Shown here piece by piece: positions 1-10,045 of a stretch of DNA of 64,000 nt; within the stretch, counting starts at the first letter, position 1; each line of letters starts with the position of its first letter. The DNA comes from Phragmites australis. Its lineage: Eukaryota; Streptophyta; Magnoliopsida; Poales; Poaceae. A program made the translations under genes and the position numbers. The notes beneath the pieces are model-generated. The model did no database searches. It saw only the letters and a list, made by a program, of their open reading frames with translations, and was not told the DNA's origin. Location: the NCBI RefSeq assembly GCF_958298935.1, contig NC_084942.1:10671501-10735500 (forward strand), read 5' to 3'.

Positions 1-315
1 CCTTAACCCAAAATTTCTTGGTGACTTCCCGTTCCACCCGAAAGTTCCGGGTTATGGAATCTTTTAACCTATCCCGAGACTTACCCCTTGACTCCAACTC
101 TCATTCGTTCTTTCCTCACCACCGACACCTCCTCTCTCCCAAAGGCGCCCCACCGAAGATCTTTGTCTTTCTCCGTCAAAATCTCAAGTTCTTCACCCAA
201 GTCATCCCTCCCTAGGTCGGATCCTCTGGGCTAACCTCTGAATCGACTCTGGGTTCGTTGGTTGAACTTCAAGGTATCATTCAAAGATCGACTTTCCCGA
301 TCTTTTGAGTCAACC
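1..315. other. Unassigned start of window, probably degenerate integrase N-terminal side
   Basis: No reading frame of recognisable family is visible. From about 240 onward the sequence loosely parallels the stretch just before the integrase core in the second Tat copy (around 20170-20230), so the integrase gene probably begins upstream and is degraded here. Bases 1-240 are pyrimidine-rich and I recognise nothing in them. Confidence 0.35.
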
Positions 316-1140
316 TTCAGTATGCGGTGATAGCATTGGAATACTTCTCCAAATGGGTCGAGGCCAAGCCCGTCATGGCGATCACATCGAAGAATGTCTA
401 GAAATTCTTCTAGAAGAACATAATTTGCCACTTCGGCGTTCCACGACAGCTCACGGTCGACAATGGCACATAATTCGACTCTGGGCCTTTCAAACAATTT
501 TGCGATGACCTCGGCATCGAATTATGCTTCGTCGCAGTTTGACATCCGCAGTCCAACGGGGCCGTCGAACGAGCCAACGGCAACATCCTCTCCGGCTTAA
601 ATCGCCGACTCATCGGCCGAGCTCGAGGCCTATGGGTCAAAGAGCTTCCTAAGGTTTTATGTTCCTTCTGCACCACTATCACACGAGCCACCTGGTTCAC
701 CCCCTTCCGCCTCCTATATGGTGATGTAGCCATGACCTCCACCGAGATCAAGGGATGCTCACTCAGGGTGCAACTGCCACAAACTACCGGTGAAAGAGAG
801 CTCTCCCTCGATCTCACCGAAGGCATGCAGCTCCATACCATCCAGAATCTTTATCACTACTTCAAGGAAACCAAGGCATGTTCCGTTCCTAAGGTCGTGC
901 CACAGAGCTTCAAGCTCGAAGACTTAGTACTTCGACGTGCCCTAGCTCCAGGAAAACTGCGCAACAAATGGAAGGGCCCATACCTGGTCCTCGGGTCTAA
1001 CAGATCTAGCTCCTACCACCTAGTCGATACAAAAGGGACCCCCATCGAACATAGTTGGAATGTGAAACCTTCCGCCAATACTATGTATAGACAACCCCAG
1101 CCTCAGTCATCTCCAAAAATCCAGAACAATAAAAAACCAT
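316..1140 (+). pseudogene. Tat integrase, core and C-terminal domain (degenerate)
   Basis: One frame reads almost throughout. It shows the second catalytic Asp in a TVDNGT motif near 450, the catalytic Glu in NGAVERANG near 560-585, and a C-terminal beta-barrel-like region around 900-1060 (VLRRALAPGKLRNKWKGPY), which matches the 20820-20880 region of T2. Integrase joins the cDNA ends to host DNA in the nucleus. There are in-frame stops in the core near 400-415, 470 and 540. The zinc-binding N-terminus and the first catalytic Asp are not visible. No functional protein can come from this copy. Confidence 0.85.
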
Positions 1141-1229
1141 AGGTTTACACACCCACAAATAGCCACCAAACCTAGAGGAGTTACCTTCCAAAAAAATGGC
1201 CCTTACCCCACCAACAACCTCACACAAAA
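1141..1229. other. Spacer after integrase
   Basis: A-rich short stretch immediately after the integrase stop, before the tandem repeats. Nothing recognisable. Confidence 0.4.
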
Positions 1230-1735
1230 CCTATGAAGACCCTCTGGCACCTTGAAGGCATTGTCTCTGTGCCGGAGAGGTAAAAACCTCCAACATCTTG
1301 AAGGCAGTGCCTCCGTGTCGGAGAAGTATATCCCTCTGCGATCTTGAAAGCTTAGCTGACCTAGTGGCGGAGAGGCAAAGACCGCTCCAGCATCTTGGAG
1401 GCTTAGCCTCCGTACTAGATAGTCATATATCCCTCCGCCATCTTTAAGGTCTAGCTAACCTACGTAACGGAGAGGCAAAGATTGCTCTGGCATCTTGAAG
1501 GAAGTGCCTCCATGCCAGACAGGCATAAGATCCTCTATCATCTTTAAGGCCTGGCTGACCAACATGGCGGAAGGATAACCTCCCCAGCATCTTGAAGGCC
1601 TAGCCTCCATGCGAAAAAGGATTCATACAAAGTAAGGATCCTCCGGCACCTTGAAGAATAAAAGTCTCCGTTCCAAAATCATCTAACCCTTTTCGGTACC
1701 TTGAAGGCCTAGCCTCCGTACTACAAGGCGTAGCA
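1230..1735 (+). repeat. 46-47 bp tandem repeat block in the 3' untranslated region of T1
   Basis: About eleven degenerate units, each carrying a CTTGAAGG core followed by a CCTCCGTGCCGGAGAGG-like stretch. The same repeat forms a longer and cleaner array in T2 at 21245-22510. Tat elements are known to carry such hypervariable 3' UTR arrays, which can seed satellite repeats. Confidence 0.8.
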
Positions 1736-1941
1736 CATCAAAACGTTATTAAACGATATGTTCTTCCCTACTCACGCCCAACACAAAGCAGCACCCCTCG
1801 GATCTCGCACCCTGCGGTCGCTAACAGCAACAGAGTGCAAAGGGGCTGGGATAGAGGGCACAGGCGAAGCGTTGATACAATAACAAAGCGTCTATATGAT
1901 AAATTATAAACACCAAAAAATAAAGCTAACACAAATGCAAG

Positions 1942-1947
1942 TTTATT
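1942..1947 (-). terminator. Candidate poly(A) signal of the T1 antisense gene
   Basis: AATAAA on the minus strand, just downstream of the end of the antisense gene. T2 has the same signal in the corresponding place (22700-22705), in a matching context of a CAAGTTTATT or CGAGTTTATT type on the plus strand. Conservation between two otherwise decayed copies argues that it is used. Confidence 0.45.
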
Positions 1948-1984
1948 AATACATGACATACAAAGAGTTTTTGCATCTAGCTAA

Positions 1985-4900
1985 CCGCTATACATCGAAT
2001 CTATGCCTAGCTTACTTGCTAGCCTATTACACCTCCCTGAAGTACTACGAGAGGATGAGGGCGCTTGATTGCCACACCTCCTAGAAATACCGCGGGACAT
2101 AGGGAATTGACCCGGTAACTGCGCACAGGGGGTCGACACGAATCCCCTCCACGGAGGGAGCTGCTGCATAAAACAAAGCACCCTCAGCCTCGGGAAGATG
2201 AAGGATCTGTTGGGAAGAGATACGAATTGAAGGCCGAGAAATCCAACTCTTCCCCCACTCCTCCAGTAGGGACTCCGTGGCCAATACCTCCTCCACCTTC
2301 ACCTCGGCCAGAATAAGCTCAAGGATTTCCAAAGGCACCCTTCCTTTAGAATCCCGGGGGAGGACAAGGTGTCGAAAGAAGCGTGAGCCAGCAACCTACC
2401 GGGCCACTCAGACTGCACACCAGTCGTCCTTTGCAACAAAATAGACATCTGAAGCAGACGCAAGGGGGCCTTTTGGCTTGATCTTGACCAAGACATCGGT
2501 GGCCACCTTTGGATCTACACACCCCTCAGAATCGTGGGGCATAACAAAATGACTCCACCGCCGGATGGACGGAGTAGCCCCAGATGCTCTGGACGCACTC
2601 GATCCCTCCCCGGAGGCACCATCCCGGACACGAGCAAGGCCCCCTCCAGCTTCGGGCTACCACATCTATATACACAAATCGGACTCCAATAGCCTCAAAG
2701 GAACAAACATTTCGGAACAACGTAGGCGAACAACAAGAAGACAGACATGGTTCTATTAGATAAGGAAAAGACCAAGAACATGAAGCAGAAGGGGGTAGTC
2801 GACATACTAAGACTTTGACCCTCTTTGAAAAGAAAAGAAAGTAAGAAACAGATAGCCGCATCCACACGTGAAGACTGCTCCCGTGAAGCAACACCGCGAA
2901 GCGAAGGGCCTTCGGAGGGCCGCGGTGCGCCTGCAGGCTTTGGATGAAGGACTAGACCTCATGACGAAGAACTCGGGCGAAGACCCCCTAGGGCGGTTGG
3001 AGTCACCTAACCTAACCCGCCGTATAGCATAGCGTCATGCTCCGACCATGCCTCGCCCATAAGTTATGGCCGAAGTTACCCAGAGCTGCACGAATCTCTA
3101 CCGGAGGTGCCTCTAGCCAAAAACCATCGGCCACAGAGTCCGGTACCTGTTGCTCCAGAACCTTGAAGGGACCAACCCCCGCTTGGTGCAGCAGGGTCAG
3201 CTGGAGCGCCACAGCCATGCGTGCGCTGGACCTCACGTAGCTCTCCGCGGCCCTAACCATAACCTTCACGATGGACCGAAGCCAGAACAGAGGAATAATG
3301 GATGCCTTTGAGTCAGAGGGTAGCAGCAAACACCTAGCCCTAAGGCCGCTCATAGCATCAGAGGTGATTCAGGCAACTTCAGACGTAAGAGTAGCTAACT
3401 GCTGGCACTCTGGGCGCAGTGCCACCTCCGATACCTGAGCCTCCTTCAACTCTCACCGCACCTCATCCACCGTAGCCCGAAGGGTCTCAACATCACCTTC
3501 GGCCCACACGGGCTACGTTGGCCGCATCGGTGAACTCCCTCACCTCCCGGAGATCTTCAGCAGCCTTCCATGCCTCAGCCTCTACGAGCTCTTGCTTCAA
3601 AGGCTCCTCCCGCCAGACAGCCTCCTCACGCTCGTGGAGTGCCGTCTCTCCATGAAGGAGACCCTTCGAAGACTCCACCTGCTTTCGGGCCTCCTCCAAG
3701 GCCTAACGAGGGCCTTCAACCTCTTCACGAGTTGCGGCCAAGGCCTGGCGCCCCCATCTCCCAGTGCCCTCATCAAAATTACATGCTACGAGGCACAGCA
3801 GAAGAAGAAAAAGGACAGGATGAGCTACTCAGAACCCGATGCCGGACTTGGCAAATCATGGCTCAAGCTAAAGACCTACAGGCCACTACTACTAGACACA
3901 ACCCACTTCCTCCAAAGGACACTAGGCCAATGATCACTCGACTCCTCCACTCTGGAGGAGGGAGAAGGCCGCAAGAAGGCCCTTGACACCTCCAGGCGCA
4001 ACATGAAGTCATCCAAAGTGAAAACCCTGAGGCCAGGGCCCCCCTTGACCACTCCGAAGGGAGGCCTCGAAGGAGGGCACAGTGCCCCAAGCACCGGTCG
4101 CAAGGGCCAAGTCACCAACTGGCTCGGGGCTTCGTAGAAACGAGTTTGCGTCCTCCAGGGTGGCCTTCAGGGGCACATCTAGAGGAGTCCCCGACCCTAC
4201 CGAGGCTTCAAAGCCTCTGGGGGAGGAGTCGAAGACACATCCACCTCGATGGTCACTGCAAAATGCCAAGAAACACAAATCAAGATACCAGTGCATGAGC
4301 AAATCAGGATATAGCTAACGAAGCAACAACGCCTCACCAAATCCCTCAAAACCTCTTGAAGAAGGGCCAATAACGTCCTCAACATCCAAACCAGCAAACC
4401 CAAAAATCGTATTCCACAGAGGCCACACCTCCTCTCCGACTCTAGCCATGGCTGGCAAAATCCAGATACGCTAAGTCCTTCCCTCGGTCACCACCACTGA
4501 GCTAACCCTCACCTCTGGACGGATCGCACGCACTCCTGACCAGCCTCTGATGCTTCCTGTGGACCAGCGGCACCTCGGACGACTCAGCCGTCAAGCTGGT
4601 ATGCGAACCTTCAAAGACAGAAGGCCGGTGGGCCCAGAGTGGCCTCGCGCGGATCGCGGGAGATGCGCCCACTCATTTCCCAGCAGCATTAGGCTCCAGC
4701 GGATCCTGTCACGCCGGAGCCTCCACTCCAAGGTAAAAGCAGACACGGTTGTACCGCTCCTAGCCCTGTGTCGGATCCACCCGCTACTCCCGCTCTGCAT
4801 GAGTTGGTGGGCCCAAGATGACCTCCGCGATCGCTGCTGCATGCTCTCTCAAAAGAAAAAGGAGGCTCACATCCGTGGGTTAAAAACCAGACAAACAAAG

Positions 4901-5825
4901 AGGACTCACTAGAGCTGACAGGGGGCCAGAGTACACCTTCAACCACTCTTCCGTACCTTGCTCGAAGATGCATTCCCAGCCCATCTGAAGGGGCTGAATG
5001 CGCAACATGGTGAACTCCACGAGGTCACACATGCTCATCTTCTCAGCCACCCTCCGAACAAGGGCCAATCGCGAAGCAAACTGGTCATTTGTGATCCCCG
5101 TCTCTGGCTCAGGGACATACGCGATATCCTGATTTGTGGAGCGAAGGGGGGATGCAAAGCCTACATCTTAGTAAAACCATCACTGCAACCAGTCGGTATG
5201 CCATCGACCGTTAATAGCCTTCACCGGGAAGGCATCATGGTACTGCTGCCGTATCTGAAAGTTAACACTGCCGAAGTTGAGGGGTCTCTACGTTCCATCA
5301 CCCTTGATCATCTTCAGCCGGTAGTTGGCAAAGTGGAGGGCCGCAAAGAAATCCGCCTTCCCTTCACACCCCTCCGCCCACATGGCCCACTCAAAGGTGG
5401 CCAGACGGGCGAAGGAATTGGCATGGAGCTGTGGAAATTCCACATAATAGTGGCGGAGCACCTCCTCTAAGAGCTACACTGTTGGGAATCCTAGGCCCGC
5501 TTCGAAGAAAGCCTCGAACACCATGACCTCGTGGGCCAAAGGCTCTGAAACCTCCGCGTCCAGCGGGGGCCCAGCGATGGCCTTAAAAGGAATCCTCCCT
5601 TCCTTGACCATCTTGTCAAGCTCCTCATCATCGATGGTAGTCATCCCCAGCACGGTGGTTTTGCTGGGGATGACTTTTGCTGGCACGACAGAGCTCCACC
5701 CCTGATGGCGACCCCATAGGCAACAGAGGAACCAGCACCACCTAAGGGCCCCTCGTCACGGCCGCACCGGTGGCTTCACTCACCTCCTGAGTTCCAGCTC
5801 TGCTCGGGACACTCAAGCTAGCCAT
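1985..5825 (-). pseudogene. Antisense gene of the Tat element: putative gypsy-type transposon domain plus coiled coil
   Basis: Read on the minus strand, a start codon lies at 5823-5825. Residues encoded around 5690-5200 (AFFEAGLGFPTV, then EEVLRHYYVEFPQLHANSFARL, and a later NGRWHTDW) resemble the Transposase_28 or 'putative gypsy type transposon' domain (PF04195 type) seen in plant proteins linked to Tat elements. The middle part (3699-3493) is Glu/Ala/Arg-rich and reads as a coiled coil (GETALHEREEAVWREE). The C-terminal part (2338-2081) matches the T2 copy. The gene runs opposite to gag-pol, has its own candidate TATA box upstream and AATAAA downstream. Stops and frameshifts occur near 5760, 5490 and elsewhere. 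The function of this protein class is not known. The domain call is from pattern memory, not a search. Confidence 0.6.
4837..4909 (-). other. Candidate 73-bp intron in the antisense gene
   Basis: On the minus strand a GTGAGT donor at 4909-4904 is followed by a pyrimidine-rich stretch (CCTTTTTCTTTTGAG type) and an AG acceptor at 4838-4837. In T2 the pyrimidine-rich acceptor stretch is conserved (about 25625-25670), but the donor side has been replaced by T3 sequence. Inference only. Confidence 0.3.
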
Positions 5826-6333
5826 ACAGATCACAGGAGGATGGAAAAGGGTGCTAGATGGCAAGAAAGAAAGAAGAACAGCAACCAATAGACGCACACA
5901 CAAGAAAAAAATTGGAGGCAAAGTGCAGACGAGAATGAGGTGCTGACAAAAAGGCCGCTCAGAGTAATCCTTCTCCTTATAAAGGTAAGGGAGAGATTAC
6001 CTCCCATAGAAAAGCGGATGCATGCCCTGTCCATTTGCCTGCCAAGCCACAATCATGGAGGAGCGGAACCGCCCCCCATGACCTCGCAACCGCAAGACAC
6101 CACGCGTCCCACGTCCGCCTGATAGGACATAATCATGTCTTTCTTCAAAGGGCGCATTCAATGCCCCTTATCACCAACGTCATCAAACAGATAGTCCATA
6201 TCAAGTGGATCGAATCCACCAAGACAAGCCAAGCAATACTAGGGACCAAGAGCCATTAACGGTATAGCTAGGGACCGCCGGAGGCCCTGCTCCGAAAGAA
6301 CCGCGGGCCTGACTGCTCCGCTGGCCGCCCTCG
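5826..6333 (-). promoter_or_regulatory. Promoter region of the antisense gene
   Basis: A nearly palindromic TATA-type site (CCTTATAAAGG on plus, CCTTTATAAGG on minus) lies at 5975-5985, about 150 bp upstream of the antisense ATG. The stretch between it and the LTR has no supported gene. F shows a TATA box at the equivalent position of its own antisense gene (35014-35020). Confidence 0.45.
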
Positions 6334-6344
6334 CGAGGGGCTAT
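6334..6344 (+). promoter_or_regulatory. Polypurine tract of T1
   Basis: GCGAGGGGCTAT-like purine-rich stretch directly before the TGTTGG start of the 3' LTR, the position where plus-strand DNA synthesis is primed in LTR elements. F has GAGGGGGTAC in the same position on the minus strand (34251-34266). Confidence 0.6.
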
Positions 6345-6414
6345 TGTTGGGGGTCATTGTTAAAGAGCCCTGACGGCCCCATGGCTCAGCTAGCCTATGC
6401 ATAGGGAGCTATGC

Positions 6415-6545
6415 CTCCTGAAGCCTCCATCTCCGGAGCCATGCCTCTCGAAGCCTCCTTCTCCTGGAACCATGCCTCCCGAAGCCAGGCCTCCCAAAGC
6501 CTCCATCTCTCAGAGCCATGCCTCCCCTGGAGCCCCCATCTTCGG
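6415..6545 (+). repeat. Short tandem repeats in U3 of the T1 LTR
   Basis: About four degenerate copies of a roughly 30-bp unit with GAAGCCTCC and GCCATGCCTC cores. They sit in U3, where enhancer-like repeats often occur. Confidence 0.6.
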
Positions 6546-6910
6546 GGCTCGGGCAGGCTTCCCAAATGCTATAGGATGAGTCATCAAGCCTCAAGAAAGA
6601 TTAGCCAGAAGGAGAACATCGGTCATCCTTTGCATGCAAGGAAGTTACCGGTATTAAATACCTAGGTTAGTGGACGCCACCCTGACGCCCTAGTACAATG
6701 GAGGTTATCCTGACACCCCTAATAGTGTAGCACCGGGCCACAATTGGCGACCGACTCACCCCTCAGGGTGCAAGCACCACAACAATTACTATGGTAGATA
6801 TTTATCTTCTAGGCAGGGTAAAAGTAGTCATCCGGGAAGGCCCAGTAATTCGGTCAGGTCCTACATATTTGTACATCATCATAACTTGTACACTAAGCTA
6901 CGTACCACCC

Positions 6911-6918
6911 TATAAATA
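6911..6918 (+). promoter_or_regulatory. TATA box of the T1 LTR
   Basis: TATAAATA inside the LTR, about 250 bp before its end, in a conserved position with the T2 LTR (15324) and the F LTR (minus strand, near 40425). Confidence 0.6.
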
Positions 6919-7158
6919 CCGGTTAGTGGTCATCTGGGAAAAAGAGGTCACAAGAAGAACGCTCAAGGCAACACGCAATACAATAAGGTGCCCAAGTGCT
7001 AAAGCATGTTGTGATACTCACCCAGACCGATCCATTTTTCTACTATCAAAACATTTGTGGTGTTCCTTCCTCTCAAACTTCATCTCCAAGCTTGAGTCTC
7101 CTCCTTAGAAGAAACTCTCACCGTACTTACTGGGGCAAGACGAACTCTTGCTCCAACA

Positions 7159-8310
7159 TAATCTGAATATGGGGTGGGTGTCCCGATGTTTCGATGACAA
7201 ACATTTGTCGGTTTGGTGGAGATCACTTTGATGATCCGGCTACACTCATACGATTATGGAGTGCCCTAGCAATCTCTAAACAAACTCCTGAATGTTACAG
7301 ACCTTGCCGTAGGCACGATCAACATGAACACAAAGTCTTATCGCTTCAAGCAACCGAAGAACAAGAAAGAATAATTGAAGGCAATCTGAAATTACAAATT
7401 TAGATGAAGAACGATGTATTGATAAAGGTGAGTTCTGCAAAGTAGTCAACTAGGTGGTCGCAAGAGACACGTAGAGACAATGTTGTTTGGCCTTAGGTGA
7501 AAATAATGGTTCACCAAACCTTGAACTATTCTGGCCACCTCTGACCGCTATTTATGGACGTGCAAGCTCCCTAGACACTACAAAACAAACTAGGAAACAA
7601 AATCAGACTCTAACTCTATCTGTTATAATGTCGACTCATTTTGAGGTTTCTGAGTCTCTCATGAGCAATCTGTTGATTTGGTTGGGTCCATTTGAAAGAT
7701 CATGATGTAATCTTTCCAACCTATGACTAAACAATTCCATTGGACTCCGTATGATAGAGATATCTTCCTTTTGTTTCACAGCTGTTTGTTGCATCCAGGA
7801 CGAATTTGTAGTCCGAGTATCAATTGCCTTGGAACCCGACTAGCTTTTTCCTACTCGGGATTCTGTCCTTCCCACGGGTAGGAACTCAACTTGAAGATCG
7901 ACAACCTCCCGATAAGGTCCGACAAGCTCCTAATAAGATCCCGACAAGCTCCAACCATCCTCGACAAGGGTTCGACTAGTGCTGTCTTCTCCCATATTTC
8001 TGAGTAACAAGATATCACAAGAATTATTTAGTAGCATCCCATCGTCATAAGTATGGTTATGAACATATAGGAAATGATCTCACCTCATGATTTAACTGAC
8101 GTGCATGAGTTCATGTCATAGGACCATGCAATGGAGCAGCAACAACTGATTCGCCAAATCATAGTGCACGTATCCGCAGTAGTGATGTCCTCATCTACAC
8201 AAGTCCCTACAATAGCACTGGGTGGACGTCTGCTGATTTGGCGAATTCCACATTCTATCTTCGGCGGGTTAAAGAGGTGCAAGTCCCTGCAATGGCAGTG
8301 GGTGAACACC
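7159..8310 (-). mobile_element. C1: fragment of chromovirus C (3' LTR and end of pol)
   Basis: The left part (from GGGTGTCCCGATG) matches the LTRs at 12531 and 41694 onward. The right part (7960-8250) encodes on the minus strand the terminal pol stretch found at 13195-13935 (CVDEDITTADTCT near 8200). The rest of the element is missing. A short near-duplicate with the core CAAGTCCCTGCAATGG occurs at 8200-8224 and 8279-8302. Confidence 0.75.
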
Positions 8311-8539
8311 TACGATTCGTCGTTGTTTATCTTTGGTGATCCTACATCGAGAAGATTGGGCCTTCCTTCCGCATTATACGGACTCCCTCCGTATCAGTTC
8401 CACTACCAATGCCTTATCTATTCCTGTGGTTCAATCTAACCTTTAGCAAGATAAGAAATCATCAAAGCGATGGATAAATAAAAGAAGAGCAAGGACAAGG
8501 AGGATACACTTTCTATTTCATGCATGTTTAAAAAGGTAC
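8311..8539. other. Unassigned stretch after C1
   Basis: No supported gene. A lysine-rich reading near 8470-8500 could be the end of a gag-like frame, but is too short to claim. Confidence 0.3.
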
Positions 8540-8990
8540 AAATGGAAATGCACCTATATCAGCTGAGGAAGAGAACAAAGGTAATGAACGAGGTGCTACA
8601 ATCAGTCAATGTGAGAATTGTTTTGATATGCAGAAATTGTACACCAAAGATGCTATTATAGTCCAATTGTTAATAGAACCAATTCTTGATTTATCTTTGT
8701 CAAGAGATGATTTTCAAGAGTTGTGTGCTAATGCTTCACTTATATCACAACCACAACTTGTTCATGAACATCTTAATAATGTTTTACATCTGAATACTTG
8801 TTCCGAAATTAAACATGTTCAATGCATTGCTAGTGAGAAAGAAGAGCTGAAATTGCTATCTTCTCTAAACACTTTAGGTTATATTGAATTTGATGTTCTT
8901 TGTGATTTGAATAGTTTAGAGGAGAATTTAAAACTTAATTCTGACTTGCTATGTTTGTCACAAAATATTTTTCATGTTATCGGCAAATAA
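8540..8990 (+). pseudogene. Unrecognised reading frame, about 150 codons, probably from an LTR element
   Basis: Open from about 8540 to the stop at 8988; an internal ATG is at 8628. The predicted protein is Leu/Asn/Glu-rich and acidic, with a CENCFD stretch near the start and SLNTLGYIEFDVLCDLNSLE in the second half. AT-rich codon use differs from the GC-rich Tat elements. I do not recognise the family. The surroundings (C1 before, LTR-like sequence and satellite after) suggest it belongs to the internal region of another gypsy element. No promoter is visible. Confidence 0.4.
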
Positions 8991-9720
8991 AATTATAGAG
9001 AATAGTATATGGTGCATTGAATTTATATTTGTTCAAATCTGAAACCTATGCCAGAAGGTATTTACAAGACTGCAGTCACACTTTTAATGTCATGACAAGT
9101 TTATCTAATTCTATTTGCAATCTACAGAATATTTCTCAAGAATGGGAGCATTGTTGGCTACTACCATACACCAGCAAGTGCTACCATACGCCATAACCGT
9201 TCCTTCACCTTTCTTTGCACAGAAGATGCAAATTCATACCAGGTTGCCATGCAATTCCATAACTTTTAAAGAAGGGGAGACCAATGTTGTCTATTATGGC
9301 AAATTATGATCATGTAAAATCGTTTCAAAGAGGACTAAAATTGTTTGATAGAGAACTTGGGATATTACATAATGAGAGTTCCTTGTGCATTTTTTGCTTT
9401 GTGTAGAAGTTTATGACCAAGATAATGCTATACGTAATAATATACATGTCTCCAAATTGAGGATGATTTGCTGTAAAGAAGGGAAGGATGATGAGAGCAT
9501 GCTACATCAGGATACGACCACTCATGAGGAACAACATGTCAATTCATTTATGAAGCTTTTATTTATGTTGGGTGAGAATATACTACTGCCTAATATTGGT
9601 GAATTGTATATTTCCAGATATTTATCCTGGCAAACCTTGGTTCCAAGACAAAGAATCTTCTCCAACCTTTTACAAGCCATCAAATCACCTCCAAGCCAAG
9701 CCATTTCGGATTAAAATCCA
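8991..9720 (+). other. Decayed coding-like sequence, unassigned
   Basis: Several short open stretches follow in different frames. The longest, at 9385-9714, reads as 109 residues including GENILLPNIGELY and ends SQAISD. They look like a once-continuous coding region now frameshifted. No domain is recognised. Confidence 0.3.
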
Positions 9721-10045
9721 TGTCCTACTCAGATTTGAAATCTGAATTCTGAGTCTGCTAATAGGCTTGCATAAAAGTATTAATAGTTCTTTCATCCGAA
9801 ATCCAATGGAGATGTGTGAGCACAATCTAGAAAGAGGACTTCATCTACTTTCCAATGGATTCAGTCCCACCTCAAAACTATTTAGCGAAGTGGGAATAAA
9901 AATTGCAAGAAGCCAGCTCAGCTTCAGAATTCGATTCGGATTCAAACACACAACCATATGGAAATCTGATCATATCTCTTTCATACGGAGTCCTATGGAG
10001 GTGTTTAAAAATACACTAGAAAGAATATTGTCGTTAGAAAGAATA
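9721..10045. other. LTR-like remnant between coding fragment and satellite
   Basis: AT-rich, with two copies of a 'TCTTTCATnCGnAnTCCnATGGAG' type phrase (about 9789 and 9979). Similar phrases occur in the chromovirus C LTR (for example near 7735 and 13085). No TG...CA borders could be fixed. Confidence 0.35.

Larger units (their letters stand above)
1..7158 (+). mobile_element. T1: 3' portion of a Ty3/gypsy Tat-lineage LTR retrotransposon
   Basis: In order the sequence shows the end of an integrase gene, a block of 46-47 bp tandem repeats, a long gene-like region on the opposite strand, a purine-rich tract and one LTR of 814 bp beginning TGTTGG and ending CCAACA. A tandemly repeated 3' untranslated region and an antisense gene are known traits of the Tat lineage. 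The 5' LTR, gag, protease, reverse transcriptase and RNase H lie outside the window. A second, more complete relative (T2) lies at 14772-28240 and aligns region by region. The right border abuts a chromovirus LTR at 7159. Confidence 0.85.
6345..7158 (+). repeat. T1 3' LTR
   Basis: 814 bp, starts TGTTGGGGGTC and ends GCTCCAACA. Its second half aligns clearly with the F LTR (reverse complement of 40191-40600), including the TATA region and the TTGAGTCTCCTCCTT stretch. Its overall plan also matches the T2 LTR at 14772-15482. The following five bases are TAATC; the partner target copy is outside the window. Confidence 0.85.

Noticed and set aside
4958..5470. 170-codon plus-strand frame inside the T1 antisense gene
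   Set aside because: The minus strand of the same stretch carries the recognisable domain, conserved in order. The plus frame is a shadow.
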